Translations under genes and position numbers: made by a program | NCBI RefSeq assembly: GCF_020075495.1 | Contig: NZ_JABYQT010000003.1 | Location: 1 to 64,000 of the forward strand | Reading direction: 5' to 3' | Origin: Vreelandella aquamarina | GTDB taxonomy: Bacteria > Pseudomonadota > Gammaproteobacteria > Pseudomonadales > Halomonadaceae | DNA: 64,000 nucleotides | In this document: in pieces, positions 26,506-36,030 of the stretch | Layout of the letters: each line of letters opens with the position of its first letter | Position numbering within the stretch: the stretch's first letter is position 1 | The notes under the pieces: model-generated | Seen by the model: only the letters and a program-made list of their open reading frames with translations | Databases searched by the model: none | What the model was told of the DNA's origin: nothing

Positions 26506-27930
26506 ATGTTTCAGAATCTCAGTGAGCGTCTTTCCCAGACGCTGAAGTCGATCAAGGGTCAGGCGCGCCTGACCGATGACAATATCAAGGACACCCTGCG
26601 CGAAGTGCGCAAGGCGCTGCTCGAAGCCGATGTGGCGCTGCCAGTGGTAAAGGCCTTCATCGAGCGCGTGCGCGAGCGGGCCGTGGGGCAGGAAGTCTCC
26701 AAGAGCCTGTCTCCGGGCCAGCAGTTCGTCAAGATCGTCCAGCAGGAGCTCGAGACGATCATGGGCGAGGCCAACGAAGGCTTGGCCCTCAAGGGCTCGC
26801 CGGCGGTCGTGCTGATGGCGGGTCTGCAGGGGGCGGGTAAAACCACCTCGGTAGCCAAGCTCGCCCGTTTCCTGCGCGAGCGCGAGAAGAAGAAGGTCCT
26901 GGTGGTGTCGGCAGACGTCTATCGCCCGGCGGCCATCGATCAGTTGGAGACGCTCGCCAAGGAGGTCGAGGTCGACTTCTTCCCCTCGCGCTCCGACCAG
27001 AAGCCGGTGGATATCGCCGAGGCGGCCATCAAGCACGCCAAGATCCAGTTCCATGACGTGGTGCTGGTGGATACTGCCGGCCGCCTGGCCATCGATGACG
27101 CCATGATGGCGGAGATCCAGGCGCTGCATAAGGCGATCTCGCCCCAGGAGACGCTGTTCGTCGTCGATGCGATGACCGGCCAGGACGCCGTCAATACCGC
27201 CAAGGCGTTTCACGATGCGCTGCCGCTGACCGGGGTGATTCTCACCAAGGCCGACGGTGATGCCCGCGGCGGTGCGGCGCTGTCGGTTCGCCACATTACC
27301 GGCAAGCCGATCAAGTTCATGGGGGTCGGCGAGAAGGTCGACGCTCTCGAGCCGTTCCACCCGGACCGAGTCGCGTCGCGCATCCTCGGCATGGGCGACA
27401 TGCTCTCGCTGATCGAGGAAGCCGAGCGTACGGTCGACAAGGACAAGGCCGCCAAGCTTGCCAGCAAGGTCAAGAAGGGTGACGGCTTCGATCTTGAAGA
27501 CTTCCGCGACCAGCTCCAGCAGCTCAAGAAGATGGGCGGCATGGGCGGGCTTCTGGGCAAGCTGCCCGGCATGGGTCAGATGGCCGAGCTGGCCCAGGGC
27601 CCGGGCCCGGAAAAGGAGCTTGGCAAGCTCGAAGCGCTGATCAACTCCATGACGCCCAAGGAGCGCCGCGCGCCGGATATCATCAACGGCTCGCGCAAGC
27701 GCCGCATCGCGGCTGGCGCCGGCCTTCAGGTGCCGGATCTCAATCGCCTGCTCAAGCAGCACAAGCAGATGCAGAAGATGATGAAAAAAGCCGGCAAGAA
27801 AGGCGGCATGCAGAAGATGATGCGCGGCATGTCCGGCATGATGGGCGGCGGTGGCCCTGGTGGCCCCGGTGGTATGGGCGGCATGGGCGGAGGCGGCATG
27901 GGTGGCCCGGGCGGCCTGCCCTGGCGCTAG
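26506..27930 (+). CDS. ffh: Signal recognition particle GTPase Ffh (SRP54)
   Basis: The 474-residue protein has the N domain (MFQNLSERLSQTLKSIKG), the G domain with GLQGAGKTTS, DTAGRLAIDD and TKADGDARGG, and a methionine-rich M domain (MGGMGGLLGKLPGM, SMTPKERR, SRKRRIAAGAG). The C-terminus is a long Gly/Met tail. With 4.5S RNA it delivers membrane proteins to FtsY, encoded at 55671. The start at 26506 is conserved; a frame extension to 26449 is unlikely. Confidence 0.97.
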   Translation: MFQNLSERLSQTLKSIKGQARLTDDNIKDTLREVRKALLEADVALPVVKAFIERVRERAVGQEVSKSLSPGQQFVKIVQQELETIMGEANEGLALKGSPAVVLMAGLQGAGKTTSVAKLARFLREREKKKVLVVSADVYRPAAIDQLETLAKEVEVDFFPSRSDQKPVDIAEAAIKHAKIQFHDVVLVDTAGRLAIDDAMMAEIQALHKAISPQETLFVVDAMTGQDAVNTAKAFHDALPLTGVILTKADGDARGGAALSVRHITGKPIKFMGVGEKVDALEPFHPDRVASRILGMGDMLSLIEEAERTVDKDKAAKLASKVKKGDGFDLEDFRDQLQQLKKMGGMGGLLGKLPGMGQMAELAQGPGPEKELGKLEALINSMTPKERRAPDIINGSRKRRIAAGAGLQVPDLNRLLKQHKQMQKMMKKAGKKGGMQKMMRGMSGMMGGGGPGGPGGMGGMGGGGMGGPGGLPWR

Positions 27931-27975
27931 GCGTACGCTTATCCCCCGTGGCGGGCCGGCAAGGCCCGCGCTCTG

Positions 27976-28005
27976 AAAGCCAGCACCCTCGGGTGCTGGC
28001 TTTTA
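27976..28005 (+). terminator. Terminator of ffh
   Basis: agccagcaccc-tc-gggtgctggct followed by a short T-run. It lies between convergent ffh and the phosphoesterase gene and may serve both. Confidence 0.8.
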
Positions 28006-28785
28006 CATGATATGACGCAGGTGGACCAGCACGCTGCCGTCCGGCTGGCAGTAGTGCAGCGGGTAGGAGTAGCTCACCTGACTTTCAGTAGGCGCGGCCG
28101 TGCTACCGGGCACCAGGTGGTACTGAAACGCCGGGCTGCCGGCGATGGCGCCGTAGTGCGCCCCCCAATGTATGTGCAGCGGCTGATGGATATGTCCGCA
28201 GAGTATGCGCTTGGGCGAGGCGTCGATGATCGCCGTGAAGCGCTCACGGCCCTCGATCAGGCTATAGGCGTCCCAGTGCGGATTGCCCGTCGAAAAGGGC
28301 GGGTGGTGCATGACCAGAAAGACCAGCGGCTGCGTCTTTTCAAGCTCGCGCTCGAGCCAGTCCAGGCGCTTGCCACACAGCGCCCCTTCGGGACGTCCAG
28401 CCACGACCGAATCCAGGCCGAGCAGTGTCACGCCACTCATGTCCACCCGCGAGTGCAGAAACTCGCCCTCCTGCAACCCCGCAAGCCGCTCGCCCAGCAC
28501 GCAGCGCATGGCCTCTCGCCGGTCGTGGTTACCGGGCACGGCCAGGACCGGCATGGGCAATGGTTCCAGCAGTTCGCGGATCTGCCGGTAGTCCTCCTCC
28601 GTGCCGCCGTCGGCAAGATCCCCGCTGATGACGACCAGGTCCGGCCGCGGTGCAAGGCTCAGTAAATCGCGTGCGATCCGCTCGACGACTAGGCAGATAT
28701 CGCGGGGCGCCTGGCCGGTTTCGGAGCGCTGGGTATAAAGGTGCAAATCGGATAAATGGGCAATCAGCATCGATGCAGGACTCAC
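28003..28785 (-). CDS. Calcineurin-like metallophosphoesterase, CpdA/GpdQ type
   Basis: The 260-residue enzyme has all five metallophosphoesterase motifs: LSDLHL, SGDLAD, PGNHD, MHHPP and GHIHQPLH. It belongs to the class III cyclic nucleotide/glycerophosphodiester phosphodiesterase group. No signal peptide is visible, so it acts in the cytoplasm. It is the last gene of the ABC operon (nine bases after the permease stop). This suggests it cleaves the imported solute, possibly a phosphodiester. The start is either GTG at 28785 or ATG at 28770. Confidence 0.85.
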   Translation of the reverse strand: MSPASMLIAHLSDLHLYTQRSETGQAPRDICLVVERIARDLLSLAPRPDLVVISGDLADGGTEEDYRQIRELLEPLPMPVLAVPGNHDRREAMRCVLGERLAGLQEGEFLHSRVDMSGVTLLGLDSVVAGRPEGALCGKRLDWLERELEKTQPLVFLVMHHPPFSTGNPHWDAYSLIEGRERFTAIIDASPKRILCGHIHQPLHIHWGAHYGAIAGSPAFQYHLVPGSTAAPTESQVSYSYPLHYCQPDGSVLVHLRHIM

Positions 28786-28794
28786 TTGAAGAAT

Positions 28795-29607
28795 TCAACG
28801 GCCGACCCGGGAGAGAACATCGGCCTTCAGAAAGCGCTCGATCACCAGCATGAATCCCACCGAGGGAATCAGCAGAATCAGCGCGGTAATTGCCGCGACC
28901 TGGTAGTTGCCGCCCATGGAGGCATTGAACATCAGAAGCGGCAGCGTGGTGATTTCCGGCGCACCCACGAAGAAGGTGCCGGTAAACTCATCGATACTGT
29001 CCAGAAACACGAAGATCGACGCGGCCAGAAGCCCGGGCAGCGCCTGGGGCAGGGTGACATCGAAAAAGCTGCGCAGAGGCGATGCCCCGAGGTTGCGCGC
29101 GGCCTCTTCCAGTGAGCGGTCCACGGCCGAGAACGCCGCGGTGGCGATCCACACGGCATACACAAGCCCGGGTAGCGAGTGCACCAGCACCACGCCCACC
29201 AGCGTGCCGTTGAGCCCCCACTGGTAGAAGATCGCCGCGATGTTGACGAAGATCGGCAGGTTAGGAAATGCCTGGGGCAGCAGAAACACCAGCATGATCA
29301 CGCTGCGCCCCGGCAGCGCCTGACGCGCCAGGGCGTAGCCGGCAGGGATGGCCAGTGCCATGGAAAGCAATACGGCCGAACAGGCCACCAGCACGGTATT
29401 GAACAGCGACGTCCAGGCGCCGGCGCGGGGGCGAAATACACGCTCCCAGAAAGCGAATCCCCAGCCCGTGGGCAGCCGGTTGGGGTAGAACCACTGCTCG
29501 GCAAACGCCCACATGGCCAGGTTCAGAAGCGGCCCGAACACGATGAACGCCATCAGGCCCAGCGCCGCGCCCAGGCCCAGTCGGGTAAGCCATCGCGACG
29601 TCATCAT
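28795..29607 (-). CDS. ABC transporter permease (second subunit)
   Basis: The 270-residue protein has six or so membrane spans and the permease EAA loop (EEAARNLGASPLRSFFDVTLPQALPG). It matches the PotC/PhnV-like branch of binding-protein-dependent permeases. The start is one of two overlapping ATG codons (29607, 29604) that overlap the upstream permease's stop, a translational coupling. It should form the membrane channel together with the permease encoded at 29604-30485. Confidence 0.9.
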   Translation of the reverse strand: MMTSRWLTRLGLGAALGLMAFIVFGPLLNLAMWAFAEQWFYPNRLPTGWGFAFWERVFRPRAGAWTSLFNTVLVACSAVLLSMALAIPAGYALARQALPGRSVIMLVFLLPQAFPNLPIFVNIAAIFYQWGLNGTLVGVVLVHSLPGLVYAVWIATAAFSAVDRSLEEAARNLGASPLRSFFDVTLPQALPGLLAASIFVFLDSIDEFTGTFFVGAPEITTLPLLMFNASMGGNYQVAAITALILLIPSVGFMLVIERFLKADVLSRVGR

Positions 29608-30485
29608 CGGGTGGCCTCCCGGCGAAGGGTCAGGCGCAGGTAGAACCACGCCGTCACGGCGGTCAGCGCGTAGGAGAAAAGCCCCAGAGCGTTGGCGATG
29701 CCGTAGTCGCCGTAGTAGGTGATACGGTGAGCCATCATCGAGGTCATCATGGTGGGATTGCCTGAAATCAGCATCATGGGTACCGACAGCACCGAGAGCA
29801 TGGCGACCAGCGAGAGAATCAGCCCCACCCACAGCGTGGGCGCGGCCTGGGGCAGCACGATCTGGAACAGGCAGCGCAGGCGGCCGGCGCCGGCGTTACG
29901 CGCAGCTTCTATATGGCTTTGCTCGACCGCCGCCATGGCGCCGGCCAGCAGCAGCGTGACAAACGGAATCTGCTTCCAGGCGAACGTGAGCACCAGGCCA
30001 CGCCAGTCAAGAAAGCTCTGGGCACTGCTTGAGGCCATCAGCCCGGTTTCCACCAGCACGTTATTCATCATGCCGTTGGTGGCCAGAAACGACCGGGCAA
30101 GCTGCCCGGTCACCACGAACGGAATGAACAGCGGCCAGCGGTACAGCCAGCGCAACGCACGCACCGCCCAGGGAGTCGCGCCCAGCGTCAGATAGCCTGC
30201 AATCGCGATGGACATGGCCGCGATAAGCGCAAGTGACGCCGATACCACGCCCAGCGAGAACAGCATGTCGCGACCATAAAGCGAAAACGCGCGTACCACG
30301 TGCTCGGTAGTCCAGGCGCCGCTGCCGTCACGAAAGGCCGTGACCAGCGAGCGTATCAGCGGCAGCGCATACAGCAGCGTGATGGCCGTCAGCGCCGGCA
30401 AAACCAGCAGCAGGCCCAGGCTTATTCGAGGCAGGCGCCGGCCGGGTATCGGCAACGAGGGGGCGTGAGAGAACGACGTCGTCAT
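29604..30485 (-). CDS. ABC transporter permease (first subunit)
   Basis: The 293-residue inner membrane protein has six spans and an EAA loop (IEAARNAGAGRLRCLFQIVLPQAAPTL). It resembles PotB/PhnU-type permeases. The ATG at 30485 has a ggaagg site at good distance; an upstream frame extension is not conserved. It follows the solute-binding protein gene by 70 bases. Confidence 0.9.
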   Translation of the reverse strand: MTTSFSHAPSLPIPGRRLPRISLGLLLVLPALTAITLLYALPLIRSLVTAFRDGSGAWTTEHVVRAFSLYGRDMLFSLGVVSASLALIAAMSIAIAGYLTLGATPWAVRALRWLYRWPLFIPFVVTGQLARSFLATNGMMNNVLVETGLMASSSAQSFLDWRGLVLTFAWKQIPFVTLLLAGAMAAVEQSHIEAARNAGAGRLRCLFQIVLPQAAPTLWVGLILSLVAMLSVLSVPMMLISGNPTMMTSMMAHRITYYGDYGIANALGLFSYALTAVTAWFYLRLTLRREATR

Positions 30486-30555
30486 GAGAGCCTTCCGTAA
30501 TAAAGGAGGGCGCAAGGCCCTCCCGAATGGAGCATCGCGGGTGGTGCCTTGTCAC

Positions 30556-31689
30556 CTAGTGGCTGACATGGCGCTCGTAGGCTTCCAGAATGGCGCGGAA
30601 GTAGTCGGCCTGGGGCATGGACAAACCGCGCTCGGCCAGCGTCTCCGGCGTCACGTCCGAGTAGAGCTGTGCCCACTGTGCGTCGCTCAGTTCATCGCGC
30701 ACGTGCTCGGCGTCGATGCCGGGGAACCAGTTGAACCGGCCGACGATGCCTTCTGCCTGAACCTCGGGGCTGGTGGCAAGGGCGATGAACTCGGCAGCAA
30801 GCTCGGCGTGTTCGGCGCGCTCGGGAATCACGTAGTACATCGGCTGACCCGGCATGCCGGGCTCCAGCAGCAGCAGGCGAAAGTCAGGGTTCAAGCGGCC
30901 ATCGGCCATCCAGGTGTAGTACATGTCCATCCACACCGGCCCCATGGCGATCTCGCCACGGTTCATGGCGTCCATGGTGCCGGCATTGCCGGGCGTCAGG
31001 GTGACGTGCTGGTTGAAGGTGCGCAGTTGATCGAGTGCCTGCGCCCAGTGCTCGGGGGCGCCCTCTTCCCAGGGGCCGTTCTGCAGCGTGTCCATCATGT
31101 CGGTGAAGGCGTACATCCAGCCGAACACGAAACCCACGCCCGCCATGCCGCCGGTAATGCCGTTGTAACCAAACTGCCCCGGATGCTCCTCGACCCACTC
31201 GGCCAGCGCCTGATAGCTCTGGGGCGGCTGTTCGAGCAGCGCCGGGTTATAGGCGATGGCAATCTGGCTCTGGAACATGGGCATCACATAGCCTTCCACA
31301 TCGATGCCCAGCGCATTGCGCGCACTCCCGGCGCTGGCAAGCGCGCCTGTCGGCAGATCATCCACATAGCGGCTCAGCAGGGCCTCTTCGGCCATCTGCC
31401 CGGCCATGCGCTGGTGAATGACCGCCACGTCCACGCCCCAGGTGGCGTTTTCACGCTGGGCGCTCAGGGTTTCGTAGATGGCCTGGCTGCCGGCATCACC
31501 GGGGCCGGTGCCCAGGGCGCGAACGCGTACGTCCGGATGGGCGGCCTCAAAGCGCGGGGCGAGAAACTCGTTGATGTACTCGACCATGTTGTCATCGCCC
31601 GCCGTGAACACGTTGAGCGTTGTGGTGGCCATGGCCGGGGCGGCAATGGCGCTGGTCAGCAGGCCAAGGGCAAGGGCTAGGGGTTTCAT
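30556..31689 (-). CDS. Periplasmic solute-binding protein of the ABC importer
   Basis: The 377-residue product has a signal peptide (MKPLALALGLLTSAIAAPAMA) and a mature type-2 periplasmic binding fold (TTLNVFTAGDDNMVEYINEF at its start, GTGPGDAGSQAIYET and NRGEIAMGPVWMDMYY later). The fold belongs to the family-1 extracellular solute-binding group used for polyamines, iron, sugars and phosphorus compounds. The ligand cannot be read from the sequence. The gene overlaps the upstream ATPase stop by four bases. Confidence 0.9.
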   Translation of the reverse strand: MKPLALALGLLTSAIAAPAMATTTLNVFTAGDDNMVEYINEFLAPRFEAAHPDVRVRALGTGPGDAGSQAIYETLSAQRENATWGVDVAVIHQRMAGQMAEEALLSRYVDDLPTGALASAGSARNALGIDVEGYVMPMFQSQIAIAYNPALLEQPPQSYQALAEWVEEHPGQFGYNGITGGMAGVGFVFGWMYAFTDMMDTLQNGPWEEGAPEHWAQALDQLRTFNQHVTLTPGNAGTMDAMNRGEIAMGPVWMDMYYTWMADGRLNPDFRLLLLEPGMPGQPMYYVIPERAEHAELAAEFIALATSPEVQAEGIVGRFNWFPGIDAEHVRDELSDAQWAQLYSDVTPETLAERGLSMPQADYFRAILEAYERHVSH

Positions 31690-32726
31690 GCAATATCCTC
31701 GTGTCGATCAAGTGGCGGCAGGTGCCGGTCATCCGGCCCGAAAGGAATCAGGGCCGATTCGGGCACCTGGAGAACGGCAAAGGTACCCGGTGCAACCGAT
31801 GTCGCGGAGGTGGCGAAGAGTTCGGCATCGACGGTGTCGATCGAGACGTGGTAGCCGTCGCCGGTATACACGCACTCGATAACGCGACCCTTGCGGGTAA
31901 GCGCTGCCGGGCGCACGGGTTCGTTGATGCGCGCATCGCGGGTGCGAAAACCGAAAGTGACCGCCTGACTGGCCACCACGGGATCCTGCGCATGGCGGGT
32001 AACGGTGTTGTCGACACCGAGAAAACGCGCCGCGCCAAGATCGGCCGGCTGCTCATACAAGGCTTGCGGGGCGGCGACCTGGACCATCTTGCCCGAACGC
32101 ATCAGCACGATCTGGTCGGCCATCTGCAGGGCCTCTTCCTGGTCATGGGTCACCATGATGGTGGTGATCCCCAGCGACTTCTGCAGGCGGCGCAGCTCAC
32201 TGCGCAGGCTGCGCCGAATGGCGGCATCCAGGTTGGAAAGTGGCTCGTCGAGCAGCAGAAGCGGCGGGTCGATGATCAGGGCACGCCCCAGCGCGATTCG
32301 CTGGCGCTGCCCGCCGGAGAGCTCTGTGACCGCACGCTCCTCGAAGCCGGCAAGCTCCAGGCGCTCCAGTGTCTTTGCCACCTTGCGCGCCCGCTCGGCG
32401 CGCGCGACGCCACGAAGCTTCAGCGGGTAGCCGAGGTTCTCCGCTACGCTCATGTGCGGCCAGAGCGCGTAGGACTGAAACACCATTGCCGTCTCGCGCT
32501 TCTCCGGCGGCAGGTGGGTCAGGGTACGGCTACCCAGGCGAATCTCGCCGCCTCGCAGCGGTGTGAAGCCGGCAATCGCGCGCAGCAGTGTGGTCTTGCC
32601 GCATCCCGACGGCCCGAGCAGGCAGGTGAAACTTCCCGGTGCCACGTCAAGACGGATGCCATCCAGGATACGCTGCCGGCCCAGATCCACCGTCACATCA
32701 GTCAGGGTCAGCGCTTCGGTGCTCAT
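31686..32726 (-). CDS. ABC transporter ATP-binding subunit
   Basis: The 346-residue protein has Walker A LLGPSGCGKTTLLRAI, the signature LSGGQRQRIALGRALI, Walker B LLLLDEPLSNLD, the switch TIMVTHDQEEAL and a C-terminal TOBE domain. It is the PotA/UgpC/PhnT type. It is the first gene of the importer operon and lies divergent from the LacI regulator. The ATG at 32726 has ggag upstream; a longer frame reaching the tandem repeats at 32825-32860 is not coding. Confidence 0.93.
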   Translation of the reverse strand: MSTEALTLTDVTVDLGRQRILDGIRLDVAPGSFTCLLGPSGCGKTTLLRAIAGFTPLRGGEIRLGSRTLTHLPPEKRETAMVFQSYALWPHMSVAENLGYPLKLRGVARAERARKVAKTLERLELAGFEERAVTELSGGQRQRIALGRALIIDPPLLLLDEPLSNLDAAIRRSLRSELRRLQKSLGITTIMVTHDQEEALQMADQIVLMRSGKMVQVAAPQALYEQPADLGAARFLGVDNTVTRHAQDPVVASQAVTFGFRTRDARINEPVRPAALTRKGRVIECVYTGDGYHVSIDTVDAELFATSATSVAPGTFAVLQVPESALIPFGPDDRHLPPLDRHEDIA

Positions 32727-32824
32727 AGGCGGGCTCCATGGGATAAGGTCGTTTTGAAAGCGCGTGCAAAAATGCGCATGGGCGTATCCTAGAGCGCCTG
32801 GATGACGTTTTGATGTACGCTCAA

Positions 32825-32860
32825 GACACTTCCAAGAACACTTCCAAAAACACTTCTTGA
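32825..32860. repeat. Three tandem 12-bp repeats between the ABC operon and its LacI regulator
   Basis: gacacttccaag, aacacttccaaa and aacacttcttga stand end to end. The last pair also shows an inverted caagaa ... ttcttg relation. They lie in the 217-base divergent intergenic region at about 100 bases from each start, which is a natural place for an operator. One helical turn is about 10.5 bp, so the 12-bp period puts the sites on slowly rotating faces. Confidence 0.6.
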
Positions 32861-32943
32861 ACACAGAAGGAGTGCTAGGATGGCAGCCTTATCAAGCTAA
32901 AAGAGCGCGCGACGATGCTTGAACCCTTCAAGGCAGATAAGCG

Positions 32944-33930
32944 ATGCCCATGCGGGTAACGGCGGATGACGTGGCTCGCGCCGCTGGAGTGTCACGGGCC
33001 ATGGTGTCGCGCGCGTTCACGCCCGGCGCCTCGATCTCGGTGCGAAAGCGTGAGCACGTGCACCGCGTGGCTCAGACACTTGGCTATCGGCCCAACCTGA
33101 TCGCCCGTGGGCTGACCGGTCAGCGCACCGGGCTGATCGCGGTGGTGGTGGGGGAGATATCCAGGCCTTACGAGGCGTGGCTTCTGGAGCATCTGGTCAA
33201 GGCGCTGAGTGCGCACGGCTATCAGCCGCTGCTCTTGGCGGTCGAAGGCGCCAATCTGACCGAGATGCTCGATCACGCCCTGGCCTATCAGGTGGACGGC
33301 GCCATCGTTGCCGCCGGGTCGGTCAGCCGGGAAATTGCTGACAGGTGTCGCGCCTCAGGCGCGCCGCTGGTGCTGATCGGCCGGGTGCTCGACCAGGGCG
33401 GTATCGATGCGGTGTGCTGCGACAATAGAGAAGGCATGCGCCTGCTCGCTGCCCGCTTGGCCGGGCAGGGGCGTCGGCGACTCGCCTGGCTGGGCGGCAC
33501 GCCGGACACCTTTTCAGACCAGGAGCGTGACCAGGCGCTCGAAGCCGCGCTTTTGGACCACGGCTTGACGCTCACGGCCCGGCGGCGGGGAGACTTCTCG
33601 CAGGCAAGCGGCGTGGAAGAGGGCGGATGGCTGCTGGATGCCGGACTCGACCTGGACGCCATCCTGTGTGCCAACGACGCCATGGCGCTCGGCGTGCTGG
33701 ACGCTGCCGCCCAGCGCGGCATTCATGTGCCGGACGCACTGGCGGTGACCGGGTTCGACGACATACCCGCCGCGGCTCTGGGGCGCTGTGCGCTTACCAC
33801 GATACGCAACCCGGTGAATGAGACGGCACAAGCGGCACTTCGCCTGCTGAACGCCCGGCTGCAGACCCCGGGGCTGGCGGCTCAGGTGGTGAGAGTGGAT
33901 GTTGCGCTCATCGAACGCATCAGTGCCTAG
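32944..33930 (+). CDS. LacI-family transcriptional regulator
   Basis: The 328-residue protein has a LacI helix-turn-helix (VTADDVARAAGVSRAMVSRAF) and hinge (LGYRPNLIARGL), followed by a periplasmic-binding-like ligand domain with AIVAAGSV, DNREGMRLLAARLAG, ILCANDAMALGVL and VTGFDDIP. It is divergent from the ABC importer operon and probably represses it in the absence of its solute. It may bind the repeats at 32825-32860. Confidence 0.92.
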   Translation: MPMRVTADDVARAAGVSRAMVSRAFTPGASISVRKREHVHRVAQTLGYRPNLIARGLTGQRTGLIAVVVGEISRPYEAWLLEHLVKALSAHGYQPLLLAVEGANLTEMLDHALAYQVDGAIVAAGSVSREIADRCRASGAPLVLIGRVLDQGGIDAVCCDNREGMRLLAARLAGQGRRRLAWLGGTPDTFSDQERDQALEAALLDHGLTLTARRRGDFSQASGVEEGGWLLDAGLDLDAILCANDAMALGVLDAAAQRGIHVPDALAVTGFDDIPAAALGRCALTTIRNPVNETAQAALRLLNARLQTPGLAAQVVRVDVALIERISA

Positions 33931-34005
33931 CATCGGTGGCGAAAGACCGGCGTATATCCGCGTGCCGCGGCGGTTGACGTATTGTGAGTTTTCTGGCTGT
34001 CAGGC

Positions 34006-34034
34006 TTTCCAAGCCGGGCACATTTGCGTAGAAT
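34006..34034 (+). promoter_or_regulatory. Candidate promoter of the rpsP operon
   Basis: TTTCCA (34006-34011) and TAGAAT (34029-34034) are spaced by 17 bases about 195 bases upstream of rpsP. The rest of the 300-base gap after the LacI gene (33931-34230) shows no gene; it is probably a long 5' leader. Confidence 0.5.
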
Positions 34035-34230
34035 GCGGCCTCTTCATGCGTGGGTGTTGGCGATCTGTGTACAGCCATCGCCGTGATATCCACCCTTGAA
34101 GCGCTTGAAGTACTTCTCCATGGCTTGCCTGCAAGCGATAGAAGTACCCAGAAAACAGCATGATGAGTGTTCTGATGGCGATGTGCGCCATTTCCCACTC
34201 TCGTAACCTCAACCGAAGGATAGTTATCGT

Positions 34231-34479
34231 ATGGTTACCATTCGTTTGGCACGTGGTGGCGCCAAGAAGCGTCCCTTTTACCACCTGACCGTTACCGACT
34301 CGCGTAACGCCCGTGACGGCCGTTTCATCGAGCGTATCGGCTTCTTCAACCCGGTTGCCCGTGGTCAGGAAGAGCGTCTGCGCGTTGATCTCGAGCGTGT
34401 TACTCACTGGCAGAGCCAGGGCGCCCAGCTGTCTGGTCGCGTTGCCGAGCTGGTCAAAGAAGCACGTAAGCAGGCGTAA
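34231..34479 (+). CDS. rpsP: 30S ribosomal protein bS16
   Basis: The 82-residue protein starts [20 protein letters not shown], the bS16 signature, and has [14 protein letters not shown]. It binds 16S rRNA early in 30S assembly. It leads the conserved operon rpsP-rimM-trmD-rplS. A gaagga site stands upstream. Confidence 0.98.
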   Translation: MVTIRLARGGAKKRPFYHLTVTDSRNARDGRFIERIGFFNPVARGQEERLRVDLERVTHWQSQGAQLSGRVAELVKEARKQA

Positions 34480-34520
34480 GTCTGTTCACCAGAGTCTGAT
34501 GTTGTAAGTCGAGGTCGTCG

Positions 34521-35066
34521 ATGACGCGTTTAGAAACAAGCCATACGGACGACACGCATGTGGTGTTAGGCAAGCTGACTAGCCCGTACGGGGTGAAAGG
34601 TTGGCTCAAGGTGTATTCCTACACCAACCCCATGGACAGCATTCTGGACTACCCCGAATGGTGGGTGCGCAAGGGAGAAACCCTGACGCCCATGCCCATT
34701 GTTCAGGGACGTCGGCAGGGCAAGGGCCTTGTGGTGCAGTTGAAAGGCGTGGATGACCGCGATGCGGCCGAAGCACTGGCCCAGGCGGATATCGTTTTGC
34801 CCAAGAGTGCACTGCCCGAACTCGACGCCGATGAGTATTACTGGCATGAGCTTGAAGGCCTGGCGGTTTTCACTCAAGCCGGCGAGCGGTTGGGACGGGT
34901 AAGCTACCTGTTTGAAACCGGCGCCAACGATGTCATGGTGGTTCGCGGCGACGAGAACGCGATCGACAAGCGCGAGCGGCTGCTGCCGTTTCTGCCTGAT
35001 GATGTGATTGTCGACATCAGCCTTGAAAATGGCCGCATGGTCGTTGACTGGGATTCTGAGTTTTGA
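34521..35066 (+). CDS. rimM: Ribosome maturation factor RimM
   Basis: The 181-residue protein has the RimM N-domain ([20 protein letters not shown]) and the PRC-barrel C-domain ([14 protein letters not shown], then [21 protein letters not shown]). It helps assemble the 30S head with bS13 and uS19. Its stop overlaps the possible TTG start of trmD. Confidence 0.97.
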   Translation: MTRLETSHTDDTHVVLGKLTSPYGVKGWLKVYSYTNPMDSILDYPEWWVRKGETLTPMPIVQGRRQGKGLVVQLKGVDDRDAAEALAQADIVLPKSALPELDADEYYWHELEGLAVFTQAGERLGRVSYLFETGANDVMVVRGDENAIDKRERLLPFLPDDVIVDISLENGRMVVDWDSEF

Positions 35067-35890
35067 ACAGTGACATCTCCTGCGATGCGCAAGCACCGGG
35101 AACTGGCAGTAACGGGGATGCGCCCGCCATGTGGATCGGCGTGGTATCGTTGTTTCCCGAAATGTTCGATGCCCTGACGCAGCAAGGCGTAGTGGGTCGG
35201 GCAGTCGAGAAACAGCGTATTTCACTGGAGTTCTGGAATCCGCGAGATTACGCCACCGACCGCCATCGCAGCGTGGATGACCGCCCTTACGGCGGTGGCC
35301 CGGGCATGCTGATGAAAGTCGATACGCTACGCCATGCAATCCGTGACGCCCGCGAGCGTGCACATCAGGCCACCGGCCTTGTGCCGACCGTGATCTACCT
35401 TTCGCCCCAGGGGCGCAAGCTGGATCAAAAAGGCGCGCAGGCACTGGCGGCGGCAGGCCCCCTGGTGGTGGTTGCCGGACGCTATGAAGGTATCGATGAG
35501 CGCGTGGTGGAGAGTGACATCGATGAAGAATGGTCGATTGGCGACTATGTGCTCAGTGGCGGTGAGCTGCCTGCCATGGTACTGATCGACGCGGCGGCAA
35601 GGCTGGTACCCGGCGTACTCGGGCATCAGGACTCCGCTATCGAAGACTCGTTCAACGACGGTCTGCTGGACTGCCCGCACTATACCCGTCCGGAAGTGAT
35701 CGACGGGAAGCGCGTGCCGGACGTGCTGTTAAGCGGCAATCACGCCGCCATCAAGCGCTGGCGCTTGAAGCAGTCGCTGGGCCGCACGTGGCAGCGCCGC
35801 CCGGACCTTCTGAAAGGGCGTACGCTCGATACCGAGCAGCAGCGGCTTTTGAACGAGTTCATCGAGGAACACGCCCAGGCTGACGGGTAG
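35063..35890 (+). CDS. trmD: tRNA (guanine37-N1)-methyltransferase
   Basis: The protein contains the full TrmD sequence: [54 protein letters not shown] and [17 protein letters not shown] (the SAM-binding trefoil knot). It methylates N1 of G37 in tRNAs to prevent frameshifting. Two starts are possible: TTG at 35063, which overlaps the rimM stop and adds a 22-residue unconserved head, or ATG at 35129, where similarity to E. coli TrmD begins. The second fits the family's length (about 253 residues) better. Confidence 0.96.
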   Translation: MNSDISCDAQAPGTGSNGDAPAMWIGVVSLFPEMFDALTQQGVVGRAVEKQRISLEFWNPRDYATDRHRSVDDRPYGGGPGMLMKVDTLRHAIRDARERAHQATGLVPTVIYLSPQGRKLDQKGAQALAAAGPLVVVAGRYEGIDERVVESDIDEEWSIGDYVLSGGELPAMVLIDAAARLVPGVLGHQDSAIEDSFNDGLLDCPHYTRPEVIDGKRVPDVLLSGNHAAIKRWRLKQSLGRTWQRRPDLLKGRTLDTEQQRLLNEFIEEHAQADG

Positions 35891-36030
35891 CCCAGGGCGG
35901 CGGTGCAGGGCGCAAGACGCACCTGCGTCACCCATAACGACTCCCGCGAAGCTCGTTTCGAGCGCCGGGATCACGGTTTGCCCCTTCCACAACTGCGTGG
36001 CAAGCCATTACGTTATTTAGGAGCATGAAG

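Noticed and set aside
26398..27762. Minus-strand frame across ffh
   Set aside because: Antisense shadow of ffh with no motif.
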